From assembly GCA_964605145.1 (NCBI GenBank), contig CAZSBG010000014.1, forward strand, positions 1 to 64,000: a stretch of DNA of 64,000 nt. Reading direction: 5' to 3'. Source of the DNA: CAZSBG01 sp964605145 (GTDB lineage: Bacteria; Zhuqueibacterota; Zhuqueibacteria; Thermofontimicrobiales; Thermofontimicrobiaceae). This document shows, piece after piece, positions 27,334 to 37,250 of this stretch; positions within the stretch are counted from its first letter, which is position 1; each line of letters opens with the position of its first letter. Below the pieces are notes generated by a model. It had not been told where the DNA came from. It did no database searches and saw only the letters and a program-made list of their open reading frames with translations. A program made the position numbers and the translations under genes.

Positions 27334-30300
27334 CTATTTCCTCGTCAGCCACTTGTGAAGTGATTTATATAGTTCTGAAGGCTCAATGGGTTTCGAAACA
27401 TAATCATTCATGCCGGCTTTCAGGCACTTTTCTTTATCGCCTTTCATGGCATGTGCAGTCATGGCCACTATTGGCAAATCATCCTTTGAAAATTTTGCAC
27501 GGATTTTTTGAGTGGCTGTAAAACCATCCATGTTTGGCATTTGAACATCCATTAACACCAAATCATAATTATTCTTACTGAGCGCTTCCAGTGCTTGCCC
27601 CCCATCGCAGGCAATGTCGGCTTCCAGACTTGCTTTTTTTAGCAGCGCCAGAGCGACCTTCTGATTGATTGTATTATCTTCGGTCAACAGAATCCGAAAT
27701 TTTCCATTCAATGCAATTAGTTTTTCGATCTCACGCATTTTTTCTTTTTCGGGATCTTTTTGAATTCCTGATTTCGCGTCTCCCAATTCAGAAACAGACG
27801 CGACAACATGGGTTATTGCTTCCAATAATTGACTCTGTTTGACCGGTTTAGTAAGCGTTAACACCTTAGTCTTCTGAGACTCTTCCTGAATTCTCTTATT
27901 GCCTTCTACTGAGGTCAATAGAATAATCGGAGTATTTTTATGCTTTTCCATGGTTCGAATTTTTTTAATCAAACTGATACCATCCAGTCCAGGCATCTGG
28001 AAATCCGTAATAATGAGTTGAATATTTTGTTCAGTTTCCAACGCCTGAATAGCATCCCGGACACTTTCAACCACAATGGGACGACACTTGAAAGCCTTCA
28101 ACGATTCTGTCAAAATAAGCCTGTTAATGGCGTTGTCATCTACGGCCAAAACTTTCATACCCTGAACATCAACAGGCAGTTTTTGTTTTACTTCAACCCT
28201 ATTATTGCTGACACTCAATTTTAGTGTAAATTGAAAATTACTCCCCTCGCCGGGCGAACTTTCCACCCAAATTTTGCCGTTCATCATCTCAACCAATTGG
28301 CGCGATATTGTCAATCCCAATCCTGTGCCGCCAAACTTTCTTGTAGTCGAGCTATCCTCCTGCGTGAAGCTTTCGAATACTTCTTTCTGTCGCTCTTTTG
28401 ATATACCGATGCCCGTATCAATGACAGAGACATGCAGAACGACATCCTCTCCCAATTTTTCCTCCACTTCCACCTTAACAAATACATCCCCCTCATCCGT
28501 GAACTTGATGGCATTGCTTAAAAGATTCACTAAAATTTGTCGCAGCCTGTTAGGATCACCAACAACTGTTTCCGGCACCTTGTTATCGATATAGATATTC
28601 AACTCCAATTTTTTCTGTTCAACCTGCTTAATAACGACATCTGATATACCTTCCACTACTGACCGAATATTGAACTCAATTTTTTCCAGGTTGAGCTGCC
28701 CGGCTTCAATTTTGGAGAAATCGAGAATATCATTCAATAAACCCAGCAACTGACCTGCACTATTTTTCAAGATATTTATGTACTGATCCTGTTCTCTTGT
28801 AAGTTCAGTGTCCAGCATCAAATCGGCCATTCCCAGAACACCATTCATAGGCGTCCGTATTTCATGGCTCATATTTGCCAAAAATTCTGACTTGGCTTTA
28901 TTGGCTGCTTCTGCCGCAACTTTTGCCTGACGCAGTTCATCTTCATATCGTTTTCTATCGGTGATATCTATGAGCGTTGAAGAAATGAATAAAGGATCAC
29001 CCCTGTCATTTTTTATTACCGTTGCATTTGTCAGGGTTGGAAAAACAGTCCCGTCTTTTCTCAGCCGCCACATTTCCTCGGCTTTTAAATTACCGCTTTC
29101 AATTACATTCATCAATTTTTCTGACAGCCCGGCAAGTTGCTCCGGAGAATGAAAAATAGACGTATTTTTATCCAATACTTCTTTCAGCTTATAGCCGTGC
29201 ATGTGTGCAAAAGATTCATTGACATACAATATATTGCCTGCCATATCGGTGATAATTGCTCCATAATTTGCCCGATCGATGATTGTTTTGAACTTTTGTA
29301 TTTCCTTTTCAGCTTCCTTTCTTTCGGAAATATCTCGCATGACACATTGCAGCGAAACCAATTTACCATGTTGAACGAGCGGCCTGCCGGTGACTTCAAC
29401 AGGAAAAGGCTGCTTATTTTTTGGTTTATACAAAAATTCGATGACCGCAGCCTGTCTTTCTATAAAAATCTTTTTCATCATCTTTAATGCATACAAAAGT
29501 TCTGTCTTCTTAGCGAAATATTTGGAAATATGCGACCCGATCTCCTCTTCCGCATCATAGCCGGCAAATTCTTTTATCGCCGGACTGCAATATTGAAGAA
29601 CTCCGTTTCTCGATACACGCAAAATAACATCATGCAATGCTTCGGTTAACAACTTATAATCTTGTTGACTGACTATTAGCTCATTTTTAGTCTGAATCCG
29701 GGCGATAATGCCCCCGGTTTGCGCAGCGATAGTTTCAATCGTGCTGCGAATTTCAGTTGGAATTTCTGAATGGCTGAATGAAGCGATGATGAGCGCCGCT
29801 ATCACTTCATCGCCATGGACAATCGGAATCACGCCAACAGATTTCAAACCCAATTGGATTCTATTTCTATCGATCTTTTTCTCAAAAGCGGGATTCTTTT
29901 CATTATATGTTCGATAATAGCTATTCCGACTCATTACTATTTTATATTGCGGTGATTGCGCTTTGATTTTGCTTACACTTTTTGCAAAAGATTTTGGTAA
30001 ATTTATGAATTCAGAGAGCTGCAATTCTTTTTTTTCATTATTTAAAAGATAAATTCCTCCACAATCAATTGATTCAATTTTTATAGTATATTCAAGCAAT
30101 TTTTTCAATGCATCATTCAGTTCTGCAGTCGAATTCAAATCCATTGCCAAATCGCGTTGAATTTTGATCAACTCTTCCTGTTTCTTTTGCTCCGTGATAT
30201 CTTCAAAACTTTCCACACCTCCAATAACATTGCCGTCGGCATCTTTAATTAAATCAATATTTTTCGACACATGACGCAGAGAGCCCTCTTTTGTTTTGAT

Positions 30301-31854
30301 GATGCAATGATTCTGAAAACTGGGTTTGGCCACATTATCATTGTACAGACCACACCTGTTACCGCACGGATCTACTGCGAACAAATTGCAAGGCTGTCCA
30401 ATCAGTTCCTTTTTTGAATATCCAAGTATTTCAAAAGCTTTATCATTCAAATCAGTGATATTTTTATTCTTGTCTACGGTAAAAATTGCTCCGGGAACCA
30501 CATGATAAAGTTGCTGCGCTTTTTCTTTCTCCTGTATCAACGCCCGTTCCGCCACTTTCCGCTCTGTGATATCTCTCATTATTCCAATCGCATTCCAATG
30601 GCCCTTCATTTTAACCGCCGAAAGAGAAAGTTCTACAGGAATCTCAACGCCATCACTGCGAAGCGCTGACAATTCCACGGTTTTGCCAACTGCATTCCCT
30701 TTGCCGCTATTTACAAATTCGGGAAAAGCTTCAAAATGTGCTGCATGGTATTTTTTTGGAGCGAGAATATCATGCATTTTTTTACCAAGCATTGCCTCCC
30801 CTGTGTAACCGAAAATTTTACCGGCGGCTCGATTCCAGTAAGTAACATTCCCTTTATGATTAATCATAATAATGGCGTCCTGGGCCGAAGCTGATATCAA
30901 TTTGAACTTTTGTTCGCTTTCAATCAGCGATGTTTCCATGGCGTTCTGGTCTTTCTTGAGTTTGAGATTATGCAACGCATAACCAAGGTCCTGGACAATT
31001 TCCTCAAATAAAGTTATCTCTTCCTCATCCTTAAGCAGCTCATTTTTTGTCGATACCGACATGACACCAAATACATGATGGTTGTGCACCAATCTTGACG
31101 TCATGGCACCACGATTTAAATACATGCCGACCAATGGACATTCACCGCAGAAATCATTTGTATCTTCCATAATATGCACGCCGCTTTTTTTCAAAACCTC
31201 CGAAGCGCACATTGGCAGCTTATTTTGTTGAAACAGGTCAGCAAAATCCTTTGCTTTTTCATTCAACCCTGCATGACATAAAGATTCCAATCCTGTTTCA
31301 GCATTGTATACCGCAATCCACACACTGAAATATCCTCGTGAATCTACCAGTGTGCGACAAATTTCATTGAGAAGCTTTTCCTGGTTTGAAGTTCGGTTAA
31401 TCAAATAATTTACCGTTCGTATAGATTTTAAAATGGTTTTCAAATGGTGCTCTTTAATTTCAATCTGCTTGCGGTAGGTGATATCCATGAAAATCGCCAT
31501 CACTGTTGATTTCTCCGGCATGCTGACTGTTATTTCGAACCATTTTTTCATGTGGGGATAATAATGTTCGAATATTGCAGGTATACGGGATCGTGCAACA
31601 TCCTGGAAGCTTTTCCCGAAATTTCCTGCCGCGCTTTCAGGGAATAGTTCATACAAATTTTTCCCGACAATTTGTTCCAGTTCTTGCCCAACCATCTGAA
31701 CATAGGCATCATTGGCATCCAAACACCTGAAACTATTTTTTTGTCCGTTCTCCGATTCTACCTTAAATAGCAGCACTGCATTTGGTGAATTCTCAAATAG
31801 CTTCAAATCTCTGGAATTTGTATTTTTGTTCATGCTTCTGGTCTTATCAATCAT
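27334..31854 (-). CDS. Soluble multi-PAS/GAF hybrid histidine kinase, REC-REC
   Basis: I favour ATG 31854, which has GAGG seven bases upstream (1506 residues). A TTG at 31980 abutting the previous stop would add 42 residues but has no ribosome-binding site. Domains in order (approximate, numbered from TTG 31980; subtract 42): PAS (60-170), GAF (190-350), PAS (360-480), PAS (485-620), GAF (625-780), two PAS (785-1010), HisKA with His about 1038 in NMSHEIRTPMNG, HATPase, REC1 (TDFQMPGLDG) and REC2 (MDVQMPNMDG). No membrane helix is seen, so it is cytoplasmic. The first GAF has a Cys cluster (FCGECPLVG), and one PAS has PCNLFAVDPCGNRCG, suggesting redox or metal sensing. Family role: phosphorelay sensor. 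Confidence 0.9.
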   Translation of the reverse strand: MIDKTRSMNKNTNSRDLKLFENSPNAVLLFKVESENGQKNSFRCLDANDAYVQMVGQELEQIVGKNLYELFPESAAGNFGKSFQDVARSRIPAIFEHYYPHMKKWFEITVSMPEKSTVMAIFMDITYRKQIEIKEHHLKTILKSIRTVNYLINRTSNQEKLLNEICRTLVDSRGYFSVWIAVYNAETGLESLCHAGLNEKAKDFADLFQQNKLPMCASEVLKKSGVHIMEDTNDFCGECPLVGMYLNRGAMTSRLVHNHHVFGVMSVSTKNELLKDEEEITLFEEIVQDLGYALHNLKLKKDQNAMETSLIESEQKFKLISASAQDAIIMINHKGNVTYWNRAAGKIFGYTGEAMLGKKMHDILAPKKYHAAHFEAFPEFVNSGKGNAVGKTVELSALRSDGVEIPVELSLSAVKMKGHWNAIGIMRDITERKVAERALIQEKEKAQQLYHVVPGAIFTVDKNKNITDLNDKAFEILGYSKKELIGQPCNLFAVDPCGNRCGLYNDNVAKPSFQNHCIIKTKEGSLRHVSKNIDLIKDADGNVIGGVESFEDITEQKKQEELIKIQRDLAMDLNSTAELNDALKKLLEYTIKIESIDCGGIYLLNNEKKELQLSEFINLPKSFAKSVSKIKAQSPQYKIVMSRNSYYRTYNEKNPAFEKKIDRNRIQLGLKSVGVIPIVHGDEVIAALIIASFSHSEIPTEIRSTIETIAAQTGGIIARIQTKNELIVSQQDYKLLTEALHDVILRVSRNGVLQYCSPAIKEFAGYDAEEEIGSHISKYFAKKTELLYALKMMKKIFIERQAAVIEFLYKPKNKQPFPVEVTGRPLVQHGKLVSLQCVMRDISERKEAEKEIQKFKTIIDRANYGAIITDMAGNILYVNESFAHMHGYKLKEVLDKNTSIFHSPEQLAGLSEKLMNVIESGNLKAEEMWRLRKDGTVFPTLTNATVIKNDRGDPLFISSTLIDITDRKRYEDELRQAKVAAEAANKAKSEFLANMSHEIRTPMNGVLGMADLMLDTELTREQDQYINILKNSAGQLLGLLNDILDFSKIEAGQLNLEKIEFNIRSVVEGISDVVIKQVEQKKLELNIYIDNKVPETVVGDPNRLRQILVNLLSNAIKFTDEGDVFVKVEVEEKLGEDVVLHVSVIDTGIGISKERQKEVFESFTQEDSSTTRKFGGTGLGLTISRQLVEMMNGKIWVESSPGEGSNFQFTLKLSVSNNRVEVKQKLPVDVQGMKVLAVDDNAINRLILTESLKAFKCRPIVVESVRDAIQALETEQNIQLIITDFQMPGLDGISLIKKIRTMEKHKNTPIILLTSVEGNKRIQEESQKTKVLTLTKPVKQSQLLEAITHVVASVSELGDAKSGIQKDPEKEKMREIEKLIALNGKFRILLTEDNTINQKVALALLKKASLEADIACDGGQALEALSKNNYDLVLMDVQMPNMDGFTATQKIRAKFSKDDLPIVAMTAHAMKGDKEKCLKAGMNDYVSKPIEPSELYKSLHKWLTRK

Positions 31855-31980
31855 TTTTTTGCCTCGACAGATATACATAAATTGTTGTGAAACGGTTCTT
31901 TCATTCAGTTTTATTGAAGATGCACTGTCCGCTTTTTTTGCAATATTAAAATCAGCAGATTGAGAGTCATGTGTCTCCAA

Positions 31981-34209
31981 TCAGTTCATCAACCATTTGT
32001 GAAGAACTTCATATAATTTGTCGGGATCAATGGGTTTGGAAATATAATCATCCATCCCGGCTGAAAGGTATTTTTCCCTGTCACCTTTCATGGCATTGGC
32101 TGTCATTGCAACAATTGGCAATTCTTTCATTTGAAGATCGTTTCTTATTTTCACTGTTGCCTGAAGACCATCCATATTCGGCATTTGAACATCCATTAGA
32201 ACCAGATCGTATTGTTTTTGCGCTAACGACTTTAATACATGCTCACCATCGCCGACCACATCAACTGGTATTTCTATTTTTTTCAACAAAGCCAGGGCGA
32301 CTTTCTGGTTGATAAAATTGTCCTCTGCTAACAACAGGTTTTTCTTATTTTTCAATGTAGTCAACTCCTGAATTTTCTTGTCTGAAACGCTATCTACAGT
32401 ATTTTTACTTAACGATTTTTTTTCATGGCCTTTCGCGGAAAGCGCCAAAATGATCGTTCGAATGAGGCGGCGTTTTTTGGCAGGTTTAACCAATGACCAA
32501 TAATGCGATAATCCACTCAGCGAATTGATTTCTTCATTTTTTTCAACTGATGTCAACAGAATAATGGGCATATTTTTGTGCGTTGCCATGTTCCTTACCT
32601 GACGAATGAGTTCCACGCCATTCATTTCCGGCATCTGGTAATCTGTGATTATCAATTTAAAAGAATGATTATTTTTGAGCTTGTCGAGAGCTTCACGACC
32701 ACTTGCCACTGTTACAGGAATGACCTCAATCGATTTCAACATTTCCTGCAAAATGAGCCTGTTCGTCTCATTATCATCCACCACAAGGGCCTGAACTCCT
32801 TTTATACTATTCGGCATACCAGTTTCCGGTTTAGTTTTCCTCTCTATAAAGGGAAATTTAGCAGTGAAATAAAAAGTGCTTCCCTTTCCGGGTACACTTT
32901 CCAACCATATATCTCCGTCCATCATTTTAACCAGTTTTTTACAAATGGACAATCCCAAACCAGTGCCCCCATATTTACGGGAAGTTGAAGAATCAGCCTG
33001 AGTAAAACTTTCAAATATTGCCTGCTGGCGCGGTATGGGAATACCAATTCCACTATCTGCCACAGAGAAAAACAATTCTGTTCCATTCTTTTTACACTTT
33101 TTCATTTCAACTTTAATGGTTATTTCACCCTGCTCAGTGAATTTTATTGCATTGCCAACAAGATTTATGATAATTTGCGTGAGCCGCACAGGATCGCCCA
33201 ACAACGTATTGTGGACATCATTATTGATAAACAGATTCAGCTCAAGTCCTTTCTCTTCAGCGCGATACACAAAAATGTCCGTTACATTTTCCAATATTTG
33301 ACGAAGATTAAACTCTGTTTTCTCGAGGCTCAACTGTCCTGCTTCAATTTTTGAAAAGTCCAAAATGTCATTCAAAATGGTCAGTAACTGGTCTGCACTG
33401 GCTTTCACCATCCCCAAATACTGCTTTTGCTGTTTCGTAAGTTCTGTTTCAACCAGTAAATCCGTCAATCCGATAATTCCGTTCATTGGTGTGCGAATTT
33501 CGTGACTCATGTTTGCAAGGAATTCACTTTTTGCACGGTTGGCCTCTTCGCTAATCTGTTTTTCCCGCTCAAGTTCTTTTGTCCTGAACCTAAGCAGCGA
33601 GTTATCTTTAATCGCATTCCAGTATTCACGGTACTGATTTTTTCCCTGAACCATGAGAAAAATCAAAAATAATGTAAAAAGCGCAGTGATGGTGTATTCT
33701 TGAGTCCCGCCGAGAAAAAAGCTGCATATAATGGTTGGTAGGATCAGCAACGCGAGAAAAGTCCGCAGCAAAGCAATATTTGGTGAAAGAGAGGTTACTG
33801 CGGCCGAGCTAATACCGCTTGTCACAAGAATGACCAGAAGGGACGTCCACGACAGCCCGTAAATTGCTATCGTAAAACTGGTGAATCCGCCCCAGAGTGC
33901 AGCAATTAATATGGTGGAAGAATAAAAGAATATTTTCCAGTACCTTTGATTCTTCACATACAATTGTTCCCTAAATACTGCACATATAAACCGGCCGCCG
34001 GCAAATATCAGGGTTCCAATTCCCAACAAGAACATTGTCTGATGATGTTCCGAAGAATAATCCGTTGAGATGAAGATGACCGCAAAAAGCAGTAAATATA
34101 CAAATGGCCCGGGAATAGATCTTTTCCCAAGTTCAAAATTTGCCTGCTTCTTTAGGTCAATTTCGCTGTTGATTTCACTATTCATCTTTGTATCTATATT
34201 AGGGTTCAT
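31981..34209 (-). CDS. Membrane hybrid histidine kinase with multi-pass N-terminal sensor, REC-REC
   Basis: The 742-residue protein has about six hydrophobic segments (about residues 30-190) that match no sensor family I can name but are laid out like a MASE-type domain. HisKA (His about 234 in NMSHEIRTPMNG), HATPase_c (YGGTGLGLSI), REC1 (TDYQMPEMNG) and REC2 (MDVQMPNMDG) follow. The start ATG has AAAGGA eight bases upstream. It lies 105 bp after a soluble kinase gene. It shares the same HisKA-HATPase-REC-REC core as its neighbours, so the group arose by duplication with sensor replacement. Confidence 0.9.
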   Translation of the reverse strand: MNPNIDTKMNSEINSEIDLKKQANFELGKRSIPGPFVYLLLFAVIFISTDYSSEHHQTMFLLGIGTLIFAGGRFICAVFREQLYVKNQRYWKIFFYSSTILIAALWGGFTSFTIAIYGLSWTSLLVILVTSGISSAAVTSLSPNIALLRTFLALLILPTIICSFFLGGTQEYTITALFTLFLIFLMVQGKNQYREYWNAIKDNSLLRFRTKELEREKQISEEANRAKSEFLANMSHEIRTPMNGIIGLTDLLVETELTKQQKQYLGMVKASADQLLTILNDILDFSKIEAGQLSLEKTEFNLRQILENVTDIFVYRAEEKGLELNLFINNDVHNTLLGDPVRLTQIIINLVGNAIKFTEQGEITIKVEMKKCKKNGTELFFSVADSGIGIPIPRQQAIFESFTQADSSTSRKYGGTGLGLSICKKLVKMMDGDIWLESVPGKGSTFYFTAKFPFIERKTKPETGMPNSIKGVQALVVDDNETNRLILQEMLKSIEVIPVTVASGREALDKLKNNHSFKLIITDYQMPEMNGVELIRQVRNMATHKNMPIILLTSVEKNEEINSLSGLSHYWSLVKPAKKRRLIRTIILALSAKGHEKKSLSKNTVDSVSDKKIQELTTLKNKKNLLLAEDNFINQKVALALLKKIEIPVDVVGDGEHVLKSLAQKQYDLVLMDVQMPNMDGLQATVKIRNDLQMKELPIVAMTANAMKGDREKYLSAGMDDYISKPIDPDKLYEVLHKWLMN

Positions 34210-34314
34210 CTCAAATGTCCTTTACATCTTCGGATGTAATTATTAGTATTAAAAAATCAGCCGAAGCTTTTCTGCATCAAAGTGTGTCCATTTTATGCAT
34301 ATCTTCATCAGTCG

Positions 34315-36066
34315 TCATACGGATTGCTCGTTAACTTCCACGAGCCAGTGCCTAAGTACCCGGAACAATTCCTCAGGCTGAATTGGTTTCGAAATATAGT
34401 CATTCATACCGGCAGCGAGACATTTCTCTTTGTCTCCTTTCATGGCATGAGCGGTCATGGCGACGACCGGCACATTCGTTTGCTGAAGCTCCTGCCGAAT
34501 ATATCGCGTGGCAGACAGGCCATCCATATTCGGCATTTGAACATCCATCAATATTAAATCAAATTTCTGTTGCCTGACCTTCTCAACCGCTTCTTTTCCG
34601 TCATTTGCTATATCAACAGGAATCCCGATTTTTTTCAAAAGCGCCAGTGCAACCTTCTGGTTGATAATGTTATCTTCCACCAATAACACCTGTACAGAAT
34701 CCTTGAAAACCAAAATTGAAGATAGGTCTTGCTGGATTCTGTCATCTTGTTTTGACGAGCGAATTTCAGCACTTTTCTTTTTATTCCCATCGATTGCAAA
34801 AATCAATGTTTCAAATAACTGACTTTGTTTCACCGGTTTTGTCAGCATCCAAATCTTTTTCAGCTTTTCAAGTTTTAACACTTCTTTATTTATACCGACA
34901 GAGGTTAACACTAATATCGGGATATTTTTGAATGCCCGCGTATTTCTGACTTTTAAAACAAATGATTTACCATCCATTTCCGGCATTTGATAGTCGGTAA
35001 TAATAACATCGTACTTATTCCCTCGATTAAGTTTATTCAAAGCGACTGTTCCGCTCTCAGCCAAATGTGGTATGCATTTGAACGATTTGAGCATTTCAGA
35101 TAAGATGACCCTGTTTGTTTCATTGTCATCAATAACGAGCACCCTCAAATTTTCTGGCCATTCACTACCGATGTGTGCAGCCCTTTTCAGGCCTTTGCCT
35201 TTGTCCAGTCTAATTTTAAAGTGAAATGTACTTCCCTGGCCGACGTCACTTTCCAGCCAAATTTTTCCATTCATCATTTCAACCAATTGTCTGGATATAG
35301 TTAAACCCAATCCTGTGCCGCCAAATCTACGCGTGGTGGAATTATCGGCCTGGGTGAAACTTTTAAATATTTTGTCTTGCTGTTCCGATGGAATTCCGAT
35401 GCCTGTATCGTCCACCGATATATGCAGCACAACATCATGCTCTGATTTTTCTGCTAAACGCACCTTAACGGTAATGCTTCCATCCTCGGTAAATTTCACA
35501 GCATTCCCGACCAAATTCACCAATATCTGTCGAATACGCCCGGGGTCACCGATCGCGGATACGGGAACATCCTGGTCAATCGATAGAAGGAGTTCGATTC
35601 CTTTTTCTTCAATCTTGTGAATAACAATATCTGACACATTTTCAATGATGTCACGAATATTGAATTCGATATTTTCCAGGTTTAGCTGCCCGGCTTCAAT
35701 TTTTGAGAAATCCAGTATATCATTGAGCAGCGCCAGGAGTTGTTCGGCGCTGCTTTTCAACATGTCCAGATATTGTCTCTGGTTTTTATTCAGCGAGGTA
35801 TCGAACAGCAGCTCGCTCATGCCAATAATGCCATTCATGGGGGTTCTTATTTCGTGGCTCATATTAGCCAAAAACTCTGACTTCGCTTTATTTGCTGCTT
35901 CGGCACGGGCTTTTGAACGTTCCAATTCAACCATTGAATTTTCATATTCATTCGCCGCTTCTTTGAGCATATAGCCAAGAACTTCAGATTTTCTCTCGGA
36001 CACCTGGAGCTGATATTGCAACCGCTTTACAACTTCTTCCATCTTATTATTCCATGAACTATTCAC
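34315..36066 (-). CDS. Sensorless hybrid histidine kinase, REC-REC, paired with FIST protein
   Basis: The 583-residue protein starts directly with a coiled coil (about 1-60) and then HisKA (His about 70 in NMSHEIRTPMNG), HATPase_c (FGGTGLGLTI), REC1 (TDYQMPEMDG) and REC2 (MDVQMPNMDG). No PAS, GAF or membrane helix is present. The likely start is GTG 36066, giving an eight-base overlap with the FIST gene stop; ATG 36042 is an alternative. Translational coupling to a stand-alone FIST sensor suggests the FIST protein supplies the sensing. A known parallel is NosP (FIST haemoprotein) with its adjacent hybrid kinase. Confidence 0.9.
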   Translation of the reverse strand: MNSSWNNKMEEVVKRLQYQLQVSERKSEVLGYMLKEAANEYENSMVELERSKARAEAANKAKSEFLANMSHEIRTPMNGIIGMSELLFDTSLNKNQRQYLDMLKSSAEQLLALLNDILDFSKIEAGQLNLENIEFNIRDIIENVSDIVIHKIEEKGIELLLSIDQDVPVSAIGDPGRIRQILVNLVGNAVKFTEDGSITVKVRLAEKSEHDVVLHISVDDTGIGIPSEQQDKIFKSFTQADNSTTRRFGGTGLGLTISRQLVEMMNGKIWLESDVGQGSTFHFKIRLDKGKGLKRAAHIGSEWPENLRVLVIDDNETNRVILSEMLKSFKCIPHLAESGTVALNKLNRGNKYDVIITDYQMPEMDGKSFVLKVRNTRAFKNIPILVLTSVGINKEVLKLEKLKKIWMLTKPVKQSQLFETLIFAIDGNKKKSAEIRSSKQDDRIQQDLSSILVFKDSVQVLLVEDNIINQKVALALLKKIGIPVDIANDGKEAVEKVRQQKFDLILMDVQMPNMDGLSATRYIRQELQQTNVPVVAMTAHAMKGDKEKCLAAGMNDYISKPIQPEELFRVLRHWLVEVNEQSV

Positions 36067-37234
36067 TCATTATTGTCAATGTCGCCGTTTCATTGTGAAG
36101 ATGGGATTCCATATCCTTTCCAGCCGGCGCATACTCACCATACGTATAGAATCCAATGATCGGGATATCTTCACCAACAATATTTTTAATTGCTGTAATT
36201 TCATCGTTGGTTTTGGAACCAAGCACAATTTTACGCGCCATGCATGAGTAGAAAAACACAGCGCAGGGTTTTACAACCATCCCGCCATTTTTAAGTCGAT
36301 CTAACGCCTGGGATGTTGCTTTTTTTACCGCATCCAGAATATCGCCTTCACTGCCCATGGTCATTTTGACAGAAGCGCCCTGTGGAATATCGCCGGCAAA
36401 TGTTATGGTACCCTTTTCTCTATCGACCCCCATTGTTGCCCGACATAAAAAATAGCCGTCTTGCTGAACATCTCCGCTTGGCCCCAAAAGTCCCAGCGGA
36501 TATTCAACGCCCACCGCGGGTAATAACGATGCGTGCGGCCCGAGGAATTTTTCGTAAACCTCGAGTGCAGATTTTCCGTCCAGTTCAGCAACAACGTTTT
36601 TCTCTGCTTTGGTCACCTGCTTGGCCACACCGATGGTTGTCCATCCACTTTGCACGCCTGTGCCGTATCTGAAATCCCCCTCAAAGGCCACCCCGATAAG
36701 CGCATCCGTGGCCACCTGTCCATTGAAATATTGATAGGTTTTTTGAAACAGACTGCCATCCCCGGCTGTTCCGCCGGCAATTTTTACAGTTTTTCCCAAA
36801 ACAGATTGAATACCTTTTATAATCTCCGAGCCGTTGCCGGTAAGACCATCCGAAAAAATCTGAATATACTCTGTTTTGAATTCTTTGAACTGTTCAGCCA
36901 ACCTGGCTCCGGCTTCAAATGAATTTTTGCTAATTTCACTGATCATGGCCGGATAGAAACTGACCTGATCCGAGGCCATCCCAAGTAAAACAACCGATTC
37001 AACAGTTAAGCCATTGTTTGATATTTCTCCATCTGTGGTGCACCCAACCATCATTGTTTCGGGCAAAACAGATGTCACTCCTTTTAACAATTCTTTTTGA
37101 TCGTAATGAATCGAAGCGAAAACCCAGACAATAGTCGGTTCCATATCCAGTTTATTTTTAACTTGCAGGGCTGCATCCCGGCCTGCTTCATAAGCATTTG
37201 AATTTACGCTGAACGAGCTATAGGTCTTAATCAT
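36059..37234 (-). CDS. FIST-domain sensor protein (FIST_N + FIST_C)
   Basis: The 391-residue protein matches stand-alone FIST proteins in length and layout: FIST_N (about 25-225; TIVWVFASIHYDQKELLKG, then VGCTTDGEIS, then GLTGNGSEIIKGI) and FIST_C (about 235-380; GKSALEVYEKFLGP, FFYSCMARKIVLGS, IPIIGFYTYGEYAP). GGAGA lies seven bases before ATG 37234. It lies 16 bp after a propeller kinase gene and overlaps the sensorless kinase gene by eight bases. FIST domains bind small ligands; some (NosP) bind haem and report nitric oxide to a neighbouring kinase. Whether this one binds haem is unknown. Confidence 0.9.
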   Translation of the reverse strand: MIKTYSSFSVNSNAYEAGRDAALQVKNKLDMEPTIVWVFASIHYDQKELLKGVTSVLPETMMVGCTTDGEISNNGLTVESVVLLGMASDQVSFYPAMISEISKNSFEAGARLAEQFKEFKTEYIQIFSDGLTGNGSEIIKGIQSVLGKTVKIAGGTAGDGSLFQKTYQYFNGQVATDALIGVAFEGDFRYGTGVQSGWTTIGVAKQVTKAEKNVVAELDGKSALEVYEKFLGPHASLLPAVGVEYPLGLLGPSGDVQQDGYFLCRATMGVDREKGTITFAGDIPQGASVKMTMGSEGDILDAVKKATSQALDRLKNGGMVVKPCAVFFYSCMARKIVLGSKTNDEITAIKNIVGEDIPIIGFYTYGEYAPAGKDMESHLHNETATLTIMSE

Positions 37235-37250
37235 TTTAAATCTCCTGTAT

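Noticed and set aside
34315..36066. Sensorless kinase as a truncated gene
   Set aside because: No remnant of a lost sensor domain is seen upstream. The coiled-coil start and overlap with the FIST gene indicate a complete two-gene unit.
23319..36066. Repeated kinase modules as DNA-level repeats or a mobile element
   Set aside because: Similarity is at protein level in conserved HisKA, HATPase and REC motifs; no terminal repeats, integrase or transposase were found.
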